A stretch of DNA of 12,391 nt from positions 1 to 12,391 of the forward strand of contig VGOF01000025.1 in the NCBI GenBank assembly GCA_016875975.1, in the 5' to 3' direction. Position numbers and translations under genes: made by a program. Positions within the stretch are counted from its first letter, which is position 1. Each line of letters starts with the position of its first letter. The DNA comes from Chloroflexota bacterium. GTDB lineage: Bacteria; Chloroflexota; Dehalococcoidia; GIF9; UBA5629. The notes beneath the pieces are model-generated. The model was not told the DNA's origin. It did no database searches and saw only the letters and a program-made list of their open reading frames with translations. Positions 1 through 5,289 of this stretch are shown here, piece by piece.

Positions 1-65
1 GGGTGGGAGAAGATGAATTCATTCAAGAAAAAACAGCGGAGAGTCGGCACATAAGCGTTGAGAAA

Positions 66-95
66 AGGCTGCCAGAGATGTCTTCCTGGCGGCCT
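66..95 (+). terminator. Probable rho-independent terminator
   Basis: GGCTGCCAG (67-75) pairs with CTGGCGGCC (86-94) over nine base pairs including one G-U, and A66-T95 can extend it. The loop is ten bases. A T-rich but interrupted tract (TCTTGTTTATT) follows. It lies just before the ribosome binding site of the glutaredoxin gene, so it probably ends an upstream transcript. The T tract is not ideal, so an mRNA leader hairpin is an alternative. Confidence 0.5.
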
Positions 96-133
96 CTTGT
101 TTATTAAGGCAAAACAACTGAGGAGGAACGAAA

Positions 134-370
134 ATGGCAAAACAGGTTAAGGTCTATTCCACCACCACCTGACCCTGGTGCATCAAGGTCAAGCAGTTGC
201 TTGACGCAAACAAGGTGCAATATGTCAACGTTGACGTCTCCCAGGACAAGGCGGCCCGCGATGAGATGGTGAGCAAGACAGGGCAACTGGGTGTGCCCGT
301 GGTGGACATCGATGGCGAGATGACCGTGGGCTACGACGAGAGATGGATAAAGGAGAAGCTAGGCCTTTGA
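134..370 (+). CDS. Glutaredoxin-like selenoprotein (UPWC active site, in-frame TGA)
   Basis: Small thioredoxin-fold dithiol/selenol reductant, 78 residues if TGA at 170-172 is read as selenocysteine. The frame begins at ATG 134, seven bases after AGGAGG (121-126), reads MAKQVKVYSTTT, meets TGA as codon 13, and continues PWCIKVKQLL to a final TGA at 368-370. The TGA falls exactly where glutaredoxins carry the first cysteine of CxxC, and Cys16 is the partner. Downstream, the GVPVV segment holds the cis-proline of the fold and VGYDE matches the C-terminal glutaredoxin pattern. Length is normal for one-domain YruB/NrdH-like glutaredoxins. A SECIS-like hairpin lies 15 nt after the TGA. The reductase gene overlaps its end, so the two are probably co-translated partners. 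A nonsense mutation is the alternative, but the exact position, the hairpin and the intact downstream frame argue against it. A TGA-as-stop annotation will miss this gene. Confidence 0.9.
188..205 (+). promoter_or_regulatory. Bacterial SECIS element
   Basis: GTCAAGC (188-194) pairs perfectly with GCTTGAC (199-205), leaving an AGUU loop (195-198). An eighth A-U pair could also close. There are 22 nt between the UGA and the loop, and G196 is the second loop base. This fits the known bacterial SECIS pattern: inside the coding region just downstream of UGA, a short stem, and a G in the first two apical-loop positions, bound by SelB. The stem also encodes ordinary glutaredoxin residues (VKQLLD), so it is under both protein and RNA constraint. 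Confidence 0.8.
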
Positions 371-1299
371 CCCAGAGAGCGGAGAAGGTTTACGACCTGA
401 TAATTGTGGGTGGTGGCCCTGCGGGCATGACGGCAGCCGTCTATGCGGCGCGCAAAAAGCTGGATGCCCTGCTGCTGAGCAAGGACGTGGGCGGGCAGGT
501 GAACTGGACGCTGGGTATAGAAAACTACATGGGCTACCAGTTCATCGAGGGCCCGGAGCTGATACGGAAGTTTGAAGAGCAGGTGAAGCAATTCCCGCTG
601 GAGGTGAAAACCGGCAGCGCCGTTATCAGCCTGTCTAAGAACGATGGCGGTTTCGATGCCAAGACCGAGAGCGGCGAGAGCTACTGGGGCAAAGCCGCTA
701 TTGTAGCCACAGGGAAACGTCCACGCCAGTTGAATGTGCCTGGCGAGGAGAAGCTGAAGGGGAGGGGCGTCACCTATTGCGCTATCTGTGATGGCCCCCT
801 GTTCTCCGGCATGAAAGTGGCAATCATCGGCGGCGGCAACTCGGCATTGGAGGCAGCCGATGATATGGTGAAGATGGCTGAGCATATTTACCTGGTATCC
901 GTAACGCAGCTTACCGGCGATGCCGTACTTATCGATAGAGTGAAAGCTGCCAGCAACCTGACCATGTTCCTGGAATACGAGGTGCTGGAGATAACCGGCG
1001 ACAAACTCGTCGGAGGCATCAAGATACGGGACCTTAAGAGCAAGCAGGAAAAGGTGATGGAGGTGAGTGGCGTATTCGTGGAGATCGGGCTAATCCCAAA
1101 TTCGGATTTGGTGAAGGGCGTTGCCACTCTAAATCGTCTGGGTGAGATTGAGGTCAACTGCAACAATGAGACCAGCATACCGGGGCTGTTTGCCGCTGGC
1201 GATGTCACCAGCGTGCCCGAAAAGCAGATAGTGGTGGCCGCAGGAGAAGGTGCCAAAGCGGCACTTCGGGCACATCGATACCTCCAAAGGCTGAGTTAG
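367..1299 (+). CDS. Thioredoxin reductase, AhpF C-terminal-like (NADH-type)
   Basis: Flavoprotein disulfide reductase that probably moves electrons from a nicotinamide nucleotide through FAD and a CxxC to the adjacent selenoglutaredoxin. Counting from TTG 367: FAD motif GGGPAG at 15-20, redox-active CAICDGP at 138-144, nucleotide motif GGGNSA near 162, and FAD motif GLFAAGD near 279. The HRR motif that binds the NADPH 2'-phosphate in typical TrxB is absent; the equivalent stretch reads LVSVTQLTG. This, GGGNSA, and the C-terminal PEKQIVVAAGEGAKA resemble AhpF, suggesting NADH. Start: TTG 367 overlaps the glutaredoxin stop by 4 nt, follows AGGAG (351-355), and puts YDLIIVGGG at the usual distance from the N-terminus. 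ATG 343 is in frame and adds eight residues but lacks a clear ribosome binding site. Known parallel: the Clostridium pasteurianum pair of an NADH-dependent reductase and a glutaredoxin homologue that reduces AhpC. Confidence 0.92.
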   Translation: MTQRAEKVYDLIIVGGGPAGMTAAVYAARKKLDALLLSKDVGGQVNWTLGIENYMGYQFIEGPELIRKFEEQVKQFPLEVKTGSAVISLSKNDGGFDAKTESGESYWGKAAIVATGKRPRQLNVPGEEKLKGRGVTYCAICDGPLFSGMKVAIIGGGNSALEAADDMVKMAEHIYLVSVTQLTGDAVLIDRVKAASNLTMFLEYEVLEITGDKLVGGIKIRDLKSKQEKVMEVSGVFVEIGLIPNSDLVKGVATLNRLGEIEVNCNNETSIPGLFAAGDVTSVPEKQIVVAAGEGAKAALRAHRYLQRLS

Positions 1300-1328
1300 G
1301 GGGTCATCTAAATTGGCTGAACGCCGTC

Positions 1329-1351
1329 GTATAGCGACAAAAGTCGCATAC
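1329..1351 (+). terminator. Stem-loop after the reductase gene, possible terminator
   Basis: GTAT-GCGAC pairs with GTCGC-ATAC with one bulged A (1333) and an AAAA loop (1339-1342). It lies 30 nt after the reductase stop. No T run follows, so intrinsic termination is uncertain; it could be an RNA-stability hairpin. Confidence 0.3.
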
Positions 1352-1417
1352 AGGGGCTTCGTTCCGCCGTAAGATACCTAGAGGTTGTGTGGTATAGGAA
1401 GGAGTGTCTCACAAGAT

Positions 1418-1484
1418 GTCACTCTGAGCAAAGCGAAGAGTCTATGAGATTCTTCGCCCCGACTGCATCGGGGCTCAGAATGAC
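1418..1484. repeat. Short palindromic dispersed repeat (GTCA-TCTGAG ends)
   Basis: A 67-bp unit with inverted ends, GTCACTCTGAG against CTCAGAATGAC (10 of 11 complementary). Inside is a hairpin, GCCCCGA-ctgca-TCGGGGC, roughly 1456-1474. Bases 1444-1484 recur almost exactly at 6154-6194, and the terminal motif recurs at 5197-5207. No coding content is believable; the 78-codon open frame across it (1387-1623) is repeat-derived. Together with the 22-nt duplication it fills most of the 313-nt gap 1300-1612. Confidence 0.75.
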
Positions 1485-1504
1485 GGTGGGGAGGAGATGG
1501 CTCC

Positions 1505-1548
1505 GAATGACAAGGGAAATGGCCCAGAATGACAAGGGAGATAGCTCA
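1505..1548. repeat. 22-nt imperfect tandem duplication
   Basis: Two head-to-tail units start at 1505 and 1527, each opening GAATGACAAGGGA; they differ at a few positions near the end. The second unit also pairs with CCCTGTCATT (1558-1567), giving a longer hairpin. The units share the AGAATGAC end of the neighbouring palindromic repeat and look like partial copies of it. Confidence 0.6.
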
Positions 1549-1612
1549 GGCCTACGGCCCTGTCATTTAAGTGAATTAAATTTGCTTTTGAGGAATCGAG
1601 GTGGGAAGAGCA

Positions 1613-2479
1613 ATGCAGCTTAAAGGAAGCAAGACTGAAGAGAAACTGAAAGAAGCCTTTGACCGCGAATTACGCGCTCAAGCTTACTATCACTACGCTA
1701 CAGAGGCGGCAGATGCTGCTGGCGAGGACCATGTAGCCGACATGTTCTCGGAGACAGCCCAGAACGAAGCGGAGCACGCCCGTGCAGAATTCAAATTTCT
1801 TTATGGCTCCGCCGATTTGAAATCGAGCTTGAGAACTGCCATCGAGCGTGAACATGAAGACGCAACCAGGCTCTATCCCGAAGCAGCAAAGGTGGCTGAA
1901 GAGGAGGGTTTTGCCGAAATTGCCGATTTCTTCCGCCGCTTGAGCAACGTTGAAGCCAGGCACGAAAGCCATTTTCACGACTTGCTGGAGAAGTTAGATA
2001 AGGGCGAGGAGCTCAAGGGCAGGACGGTGCAGTATTCCGCTACAGATATGGCGCAGTTGATGCTGCCTCACCAGGCAAACCCTGCGGGGTTTGTGCATGG
2101 TGGCGAGATGATGAAGCTGATGGACAACGCCGCCGGCGTGGTAGCCGCCCGACACTGTCGTGCCAATCCAGTGACAGCATTGGTGGAGGGCATCGAGTTC
2201 CTCAGCCCGATTCGGCTGATGGACCTGGTTATCGTCCACGGTAAGCTCACCTTTGTCAGCCACTCATCGATGGAAGTCCAGATAATGGTCGATGTCGAAG
2301 ACCTGCTCACAGGCAAGATGCGGCGGGCGTTGACCGCCTACTTCGTGATGGTAGCCATTGATGCCGCGGGGAAAGCGCTTGAAGTGCCACCGCTGATAGT
2401 GAGCACTGAAGAGGAAGAACGGCTGTTCAACGAGGGGCAGGCCCGGTACGAGGCACGCAAAGCCAAGCCCAAGAAATAG
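1613..2479 (+). CDS. Rubrerythrin diiron domain fused to acyl-CoA thioesterase
   Basis: A 288-residue two-domain protein. Residues 1-135 are a ferritin-like rubrerythrin four-helix bundle with candidate diiron ligands E19, E52xxH55 (ETAQNEAEH), E80 and D83 (before RLYPEAAKVAEEEGF), and E114xxH117 (EARH). D83 lies where rubrerythrins usually have Glu. The rubredoxin domain that normally follows is missing. Instead residues 138-288 form a hotdog thioesterase of the ACOT7/BACH-YciA kind: LPHQANPAGFVHGG (151-164), candidate catalytic Asp171 in KLMDNAAG, SHSSMEVQ, and a C-terminal LEVPP. The first domain should reduce peroxide at a diiron centre; the second should cleave acyl-CoA. ATG 1613 is preferred, with GAGGTG nine bases upstream; GTG 1601 would add four residues. 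The frame crosses the junction without a break. The cysteine desulfurase-like gene follows within about 12 nt. The role of the fusion is unknown. Confidence 0.9.
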   Translation: MQLKGSKTEEKLKEAFDRELRAQAYYHYATEAADAAGEDHVADMFSETAQNEAEHARAEFKFLYGSADLKSSLRTAIEREHEDATRLYPEAAKVAEEEGFAEIADFFRRLSNVEARHESHFHDLLEKLDKGEELKGRTVQYSATDMAQLMLPHQANPAGFVHGGEMMKLMDNAAGVVAARHCRANPVTALVEGIEFLSPIRLMDLVIVHGKLTFVSHSSMEVQIMVDVEDLLTGKMRRALTAYFVMVAIDAAGKALEVPPLIVSTEEEERLFNEGQARYEARKAKPKK

Positions 2480-2491
2480 GAGAAGATGCAG

Positions 2492-3682
2492 ATGGCAGCC
2501 GAGAGAAGGGTCTATCTAGATAACACCGCCACCACCGCAGTACTGCCCGAGGTGGTGGATACCGTGCTGCCGTACCTGCGGGAGGTCTACGGAAATCCAC
2601 AATCCTGGCACCTGTGGGGCGACGGGGCGAGGGAGGCAGTAGAGACGGCCAGAGAGCAGGTGGGCAAGTTAATCAATGCCAATCCCGAGGAAATTATTTT
2701 CACCGCCAGCGGCACTGAAGCCAATAACCTGGCTATAAAAGGGCTGGCGCAAGCCCAGGCCAGCAAGGGAAGACACATCGTTATCTCAGCCATCGAGCAC
2801 TTCTCGGTGCTTCACGCCACGCGGACGCTGGAGAAAGCTGGTTATGAAGTAACCCTGGTGCCGGTGGACAAGTATGCCCTGGTTGACCCTGACGAGGTAG
2901 CCAGGAACATCAGGAAGGACACCATACTGGTCTCTGTGATGCATGCCAACGGCGAGGTGGGAACCATCCAGCCCATTGCTGATATCGCCAGGAAGGTAAA
3001 GGAGGCCGGCGTTTTATTTCACACCGATGCGGTTGCCAGCACGGGCAACATACCTGTTGACGTGGAAGCGCTGGGGGTGGATGCGCTGAGCCTGGCGGGA
3101 AGCCAGTTCTATGGGCCCAAGGGGTCGGCTGCTTTGTGGGTGCGCAAGGGGCTGCGTCTCATCCCGCTGATGGATGGTGGTGTGCAGGAAGGCGGACGCA
3201 GACCAGGCACTGAAGATGTGCCGGGAATCGTCGGACTGGGCAAGGCTGCAGAGCTGGCCGCCAGGGATATGGCTTCAAGAGCGGGGCAGTTTACCAAGCT
3301 GAGGGACAAGTTAATAGATGGCTTGCTGGATAAGGTGAGCCACGCTATCCTCACCGGCCATCAAGTTCAAAGGCTGCCGCACCATGCCAGCTTCTGCATC
3401 GAGTTTATCGAAGGCGAAGCCATGCTGATGTTGCTGAGCAGCCAGGGGATTGCCGTTTCCAGCGGGTCAGCCTGTACCTCGCGGGCGCTCAAAGCTTCCC
3501 ACGTGCTCATCGCCATGGGACTGCCGCACGAGATAGCCCAGGGATCGCTGGTGTTTGGCCTGGGACTGGACACCAGCCAGGGAGACATCGATTATGTACT
3601 GGAAAAACTGCCACCCATAGTTGACCGACTGCGGCAGATGTCTCCGCTCTATGCTAAGTTCGTCAAAGAAGGAAGGGGGTAA
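2492..3682 (+). CDS. IscS/NifS-like protein lacking the PLP lysine
   Basis: Fold-type I cysteine desulfurase homologue of 396 residues, normal for IscS/NifS. Clear family features: YLDNTATT, FTASGTEANNLAIKG, AIEHFSVL, HTDAV, FYGPKG, and the mobile-loop SSGSACTS with Cys328. Several catalytic residues are changed. The family SxHKxYGPKG motif reads AGSQFYGPKG, so the Schiff-base lysine is Gln205 and the preceding His is Ser204. The Gln that contacts PLP (HTDAxQ) is Ala182. The substrate-binding Arg of S-(I/V)-R-F-S reads Val354. Ordinary PLP desulfuration is therefore doubtful, while the loop cysteine could still hold a persulfide or ligate a cluster. Archaeoglobus fulgidus IscS is a known parallel lacking this lysine. 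The IscU gene follows by 2 nt, implying a working pair. ATG 2492 is preferred: GGAG (2479-2482) is nine bases away but only three from ATG 2486. Confidence 0.93.
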   Translation: MAAERRVYLDNTATTAVLPEVVDTVLPYLREVYGNPQSWHLWGDGAREAVETAREQVGKLINANPEEIIFTASGTEANNLAIKGLAQAQASKGRHIVISAIEHFSVLHATRTLEKAGYEVTLVPVDKYALVDPDEVARNIRKDTILVSVMHANGEVGTIQPIADIARKVKEAGVLFHTDAVASTGNIPVDVEALGVDALSLAGSQFYGPKGSAALWVRKGLRLIPLMDGGVQEGGRRPGTEDVPGIVGLGKAAELAARDMASRAGQFTKLRDKLIDGLLDKVSHAILTGHQVQRLPHHASFCIEFIEGEAMLMLLSSQGIAVSSGSACTSRALKASHVLIAMGLPHEIAQGSLVFGLGLDTSQGDIDYVLEKLPPIVDRLRQMSPLYAKFVKEGRG

Positions 3683-3684
3683 AT

Positions 3685-4128
3685 ATGCCGATATACAGCG
3701 AAAAGGTGATGGACCACTTCATGAATCCCCGCAACGTAGGAGAGATAGAGAATGCAGACGGGGTTGGTGAGGTAGGCAATCCGGTCTGCGGGGATATGAT
3801 GACGTTCTATATCAAAGTTAAGGACAATCGGTTGGAAGACGTGAAGTTCCGTACCTTTGGCTGCGGCGCAGCCATTGCCGTATCCAGCATAGTCAGCGAG
3901 ATGGCCATGGGTAAAACGCTGGAACAGGCCGCAGCCATCACGCCGGCGCTGGTTGCCAAGGAACTGGAGGGATTGCCCAAGCAGAAATATCACTGCTCCA
4001 ACCTGGGAGCACAGGCGCTACGCAAGGCTATACGTAACTATGCCACCAAAGAGGGAATACAAATTAAAGGTCTGGAGATGAAAGGAGACGAAGATGAAGG
4101 AGAAGAGCATGAAGAAAAAGCCTGCTAA
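3685..4128 (+). CDS. iscU: IscU/NifU N-terminal-type Fe-S scaffold
   Basis: Fe-S cluster assembly scaffold, 147 residues. All hallmark residues are present: the first ligand Cys and labilising Asp in GNPVCGD, the second Cys in FGCGAAIA, and the third in KYHCSNLG. The LPPVK motif recognised by the HscA chaperone in proteobacterial IscU is replaced by LPKQK, so HscA-dependent transfer is not expected. The C-terminal tail from about residue 133 is strongly acidic (GDEDEGEEHEE) and ends in Lys-Ala-Cys; this extra cysteine is outside the conserved core. That tail is encoded where the next gene overlaps. The start lies two nt after the desulfurase-like stop, behind a purine-rich GGAAGGGGG. The sulfur source is an open question because the partner lacks the catalytic lysine. 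Confidence 0.93.
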   Translation: MPIYSEKVMDHFMNPRNVGEIENADGVGEVGNPVCGDMMTFYIKVKDNRLEDVKFRTFGCGAAIAVSSIVSEMAMGKTLEQAAAITPALVAKELEGLPKQKYHCSNLGAQALRKAIRNYATKEGIQIKGLEMKGDEDEGEEHEEKAC

Positions 4129-4300
4129 GAAAGAGGTGGAATGCCGCTGCCCGTACTGCGAGGAGGATTTGATACTGGTGGGTGCGCCTTTCTGTTCTGC
4201 CTGCAAGATGGTTATCGTACGCTGTACCATGTGCCTGACGGCGATAACAGACAAGGATGCCAAGACCTGCTCCAGGTGCGGCGAGCCTTTGCAGCAATGA
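4094..4300 (+). CDS. Small double zinc-ribbon protein
   Basis: A 68-residue basic-then-cysteine-rich protein I do not recognise by name. After a lysine-rich N-terminus it has four CxxC knuckles: CPYC (19-22), CSAC (34-37), CTMC (44-47), CSRC (59-62), plus Cys17. These suit two zinc (or iron) sites, as in zinc-ribbon proteins. It overlaps the end of iscU by 35 nt from ATG 4094 (AAAGGAG 4081-4087) or 20 nt from ATG 4109 (AAGGAG 4097-4102); both starts have good ribosome binding sites. The sulfur-carrier gene follows behind GGAGGT at 4301. Its place between iscU and the TusA-like gene suggests a metal- or cluster-related adaptor, which is inference only. Confidence 0.8.
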   Translation: MKEKSMKKKPAKKEVECRCPYCEEDLILVGAPFCSACKMVIVRCTMCLTAITDKDAKTCSRCGEPLQQ

Positions 4301-4313
4301 GGAGGTAATCGTC

Positions 4314-4544
4314 ATGAAAGCAGATGAGACGCTAGATTGTGTGGGAACTTATTGCCCGGTGCCCATTGTCAATACTGCCAAGAAGCTCAAGGAGCTGAAA
4401 CCAGGACAGGTTCTGGAGGTACTGGCCGATGACAAGGGCATAACGCAGGATATGCCAAGCTGGTGCAAGACTACCGGCAACGAATGCCTCGGAGTGGAGG
4501 AGAAAGACGGTATTTATCATGCTTACGTGAAGAAAAAGGGGTGA
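4314..4544 (+). CDS. TusA-family sulfur carrier
   Basis: A 76-residue TusA/SirA-like protein. The N-terminal LDCVGTYCPVPIV contains the CPxP signature, with Cys14 as the expected persulfide carrier. The middle has KLKELKPGQVLEVLADD and then DMPSWCKTTGNE, the usual C-terminal half of the fold, with an added Cys in the WCK position. ATG 4314 follows GGAGGT (4301-4306) by seven nt; the open frame reaches upstream to 4257, but that part overlaps the zinc-ribbon gene and has no family similarity. Such proteins pass sulfur, and in some relatives selenium, from a desulfurase to acceptors. Here it sits four genes into an Fe-S assembly run whose desulfurase homologue looks inactive, so its donor is unclear. 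Confidence 0.92.
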   Translation: MKADETLDCVGTYCPVPIVNTAKKLKELKPGQVLEVLADDKGITQDMPSWCKTTGNECLGVEEKDGIYHAYVKKKG

Positions 4545-4548
4545 TGAT

Positions 4549-5079
4549 ATGGAAGAGGAACAAGCGAAGACCGTAGAGGCGCTGCAGCTTGCCATCCAAA
4601 TGGAAATCGATGGCAAGGCATACTACCAGAAGGCAGGAAAGACCAGCAATACCCGCATGGGCAAAGAGCTTTTTCAGTGGCTGGCCGGTGAGGAGGATAA
4701 ACATCGGCAGCGGTTCGAACAAATATACGAATCTATCAGGAAAAACCAGGCATGGCCGGAGGTAGCAGCCAAGCCTGGTGGGGCGAACAAGCTAAACAGC
4801 ATATTCGCTAATGCCACAGGTGCTGGCGTCCCCAAGGCTAAAAGGCAATCCGCAGAACTGAAGGCCATAGCTAAAGCCATGGAAATGGAGAACAAGACCC
4901 AGAATTATTACAAGGAACAAGGCGAGAAGGCCAGGTATCCTGCTGGGCGCAAGTTCTACGAGTCGCTGGCAGCCGAAGAGCGCGGACATTACCTGGCACT
5001 GGTCGACTACCGCGAGTACCTGGTTGACCCTGCGGGCTGGTTTCGCAAAGCGGAACACCATTCCCTGGACGGAGGATGA
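4549..5079 (+). CDS. Ferritin-like diiron protein (rubrerythrin family)
   Basis: A 176-residue ferritin-like protein with the duplicated helix-pair pattern of a diiron site: E19 (QMEIDGKAYY), E49xxH52 (GEEDKH), E114 (AMEMENKTQNYY), E144xxH147 (AEERGH). The C-terminus ends VDPAGWF...EHHSLDGG, an ending I associate with anaerobe rubrerythrin-like proteins. There is no rubredoxin domain. It probably reduces peroxide or handles iron, with electrons from an external donor such as the rubredoxin domain encoded at 5429-6118. It starts four nt after the sulfur-carrier stop, so it belongs to the same transcript, and it is the last gene before a 349-nt gap. It differs in length and sequence from the diiron domain at 1613, so the two are not recent duplicates. 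Confidence 0.9.
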   Translation: MEEEQAKTVEALQLAIQMEIDGKAYYQKAGKTSNTRMGKELFQWLAGEEDKHRQRFEQIYESIRKNQAWPEVAAKPGGANKLNSIFANATGAGVPKAKRQSAELKAIAKAMEMENKTQNYYKEQGEKARYPAGRKFYESLAAEERGHYLALVDYREYLVDPAGWFRKAEHHSLDGG

Positions 5080-5093
5080 ATTTATGTTTATTT

Positions 5094-5132
5094 GTCATTG
5101 CGAGCCGCGATTTATCGGGGCGTGGCAATCTC
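5094..5132. repeat. Dispersed palindromic repeat, GTCATTGCGAG type
   Basis: GTCATTGCGAGCC opens and CGTGGCAATCTC closes an imperfect palindrome whose outer arms are ATTGC and GCAAT. I see one copy in the window. It resembles a widespread short intergenic repeat of environmental bacterial genomes (from memory). It starts 14 nt after the ferritin-like stop. Confidence 0.55.
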
Positions 5133-5143
5133 AGCCCTTATCT

Positions 5144-5207
5144 GTCACCCTGACCCTGAACGGAGTGAAGGGGCAGGGTCTAGATTCTTCGCTTCGCTCA
5201 GAATGAC
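5144..5207. repeat. Short palindromic dispersed repeat (GTCA...GAATGAC ends)
   Basis: A 64-bp unit with ends GTCACCCTGA and TCAGAATGAC and an internal perfect inverted pair, GACCCTG (5152-5158) with CAGGGTC (5174-5180). The 3' end matches that of the 1418-1484 copy, and the partial copy TCAGAATGAC appears again at 5219-5228. The centre differs from the other copies, so it is a subtype. Confidence 0.65.
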
Positions 5208-5289
5208 GGGGAATGGGGTCAGAATGACGGAAGGGGAAGTGCCCACAATGATATGCCAGCATAATATCCCAAAAATTCACTGAATAATT

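Noticed and set aside
1..107. Open frames at the left edge: 1-54 (ending RRVGT-stop) and 3-107 (ending RPLVY-stop), possible tail of an upstream gene.
   Set aside because: Too short to recognise, and two frames are open. The terminator-like hairpin at 66-95 favours the one ending at 54, but that is not enough to call a gene.
170..172. TGA as evidence for a recoded genetic code (UGA as Trp or Gly).
   Set aside because: TGA ends several genes here, including this glutaredoxin at 368-370 and those ending at 4300, 4544, 5079, 6118 and 10032, and Trp is read from TGG. Only selenocysteine fits.
104..286. Minus-strand open frame of 60 codons over the glutaredoxin gene.
   Set aside because: It is the shadow of the + strand selenoprotein frame and has no recognisable features.
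331..885. 184-codon minus-strand frame opposite the thioredoxin reductase.
   Set aside because: Antisense shadow of a clear FAD reductase, with no known motifs.
1555..1600. AT-rich stretch before the fusion gene as a promoter (TGTCAT, TAAATT).
   Set aside because: The boxes match sigma-70 elements poorly and TGTCAT belongs to a repeat arm, so no promoter is called.
1387..1623. 78-codon + strand frame between the reductase and the fusion gene.
   Set aside because: It is made mostly of the palindromic and tandem repeats and has no ribosome binding site or protein-like pattern.
5024..5283. Short + strand frames over the ferritin-like gene end and the repeats (5024-5206, 5092-5283).
   Set aside because: They are translations of repeat sequence; the true gene ends at 5079.
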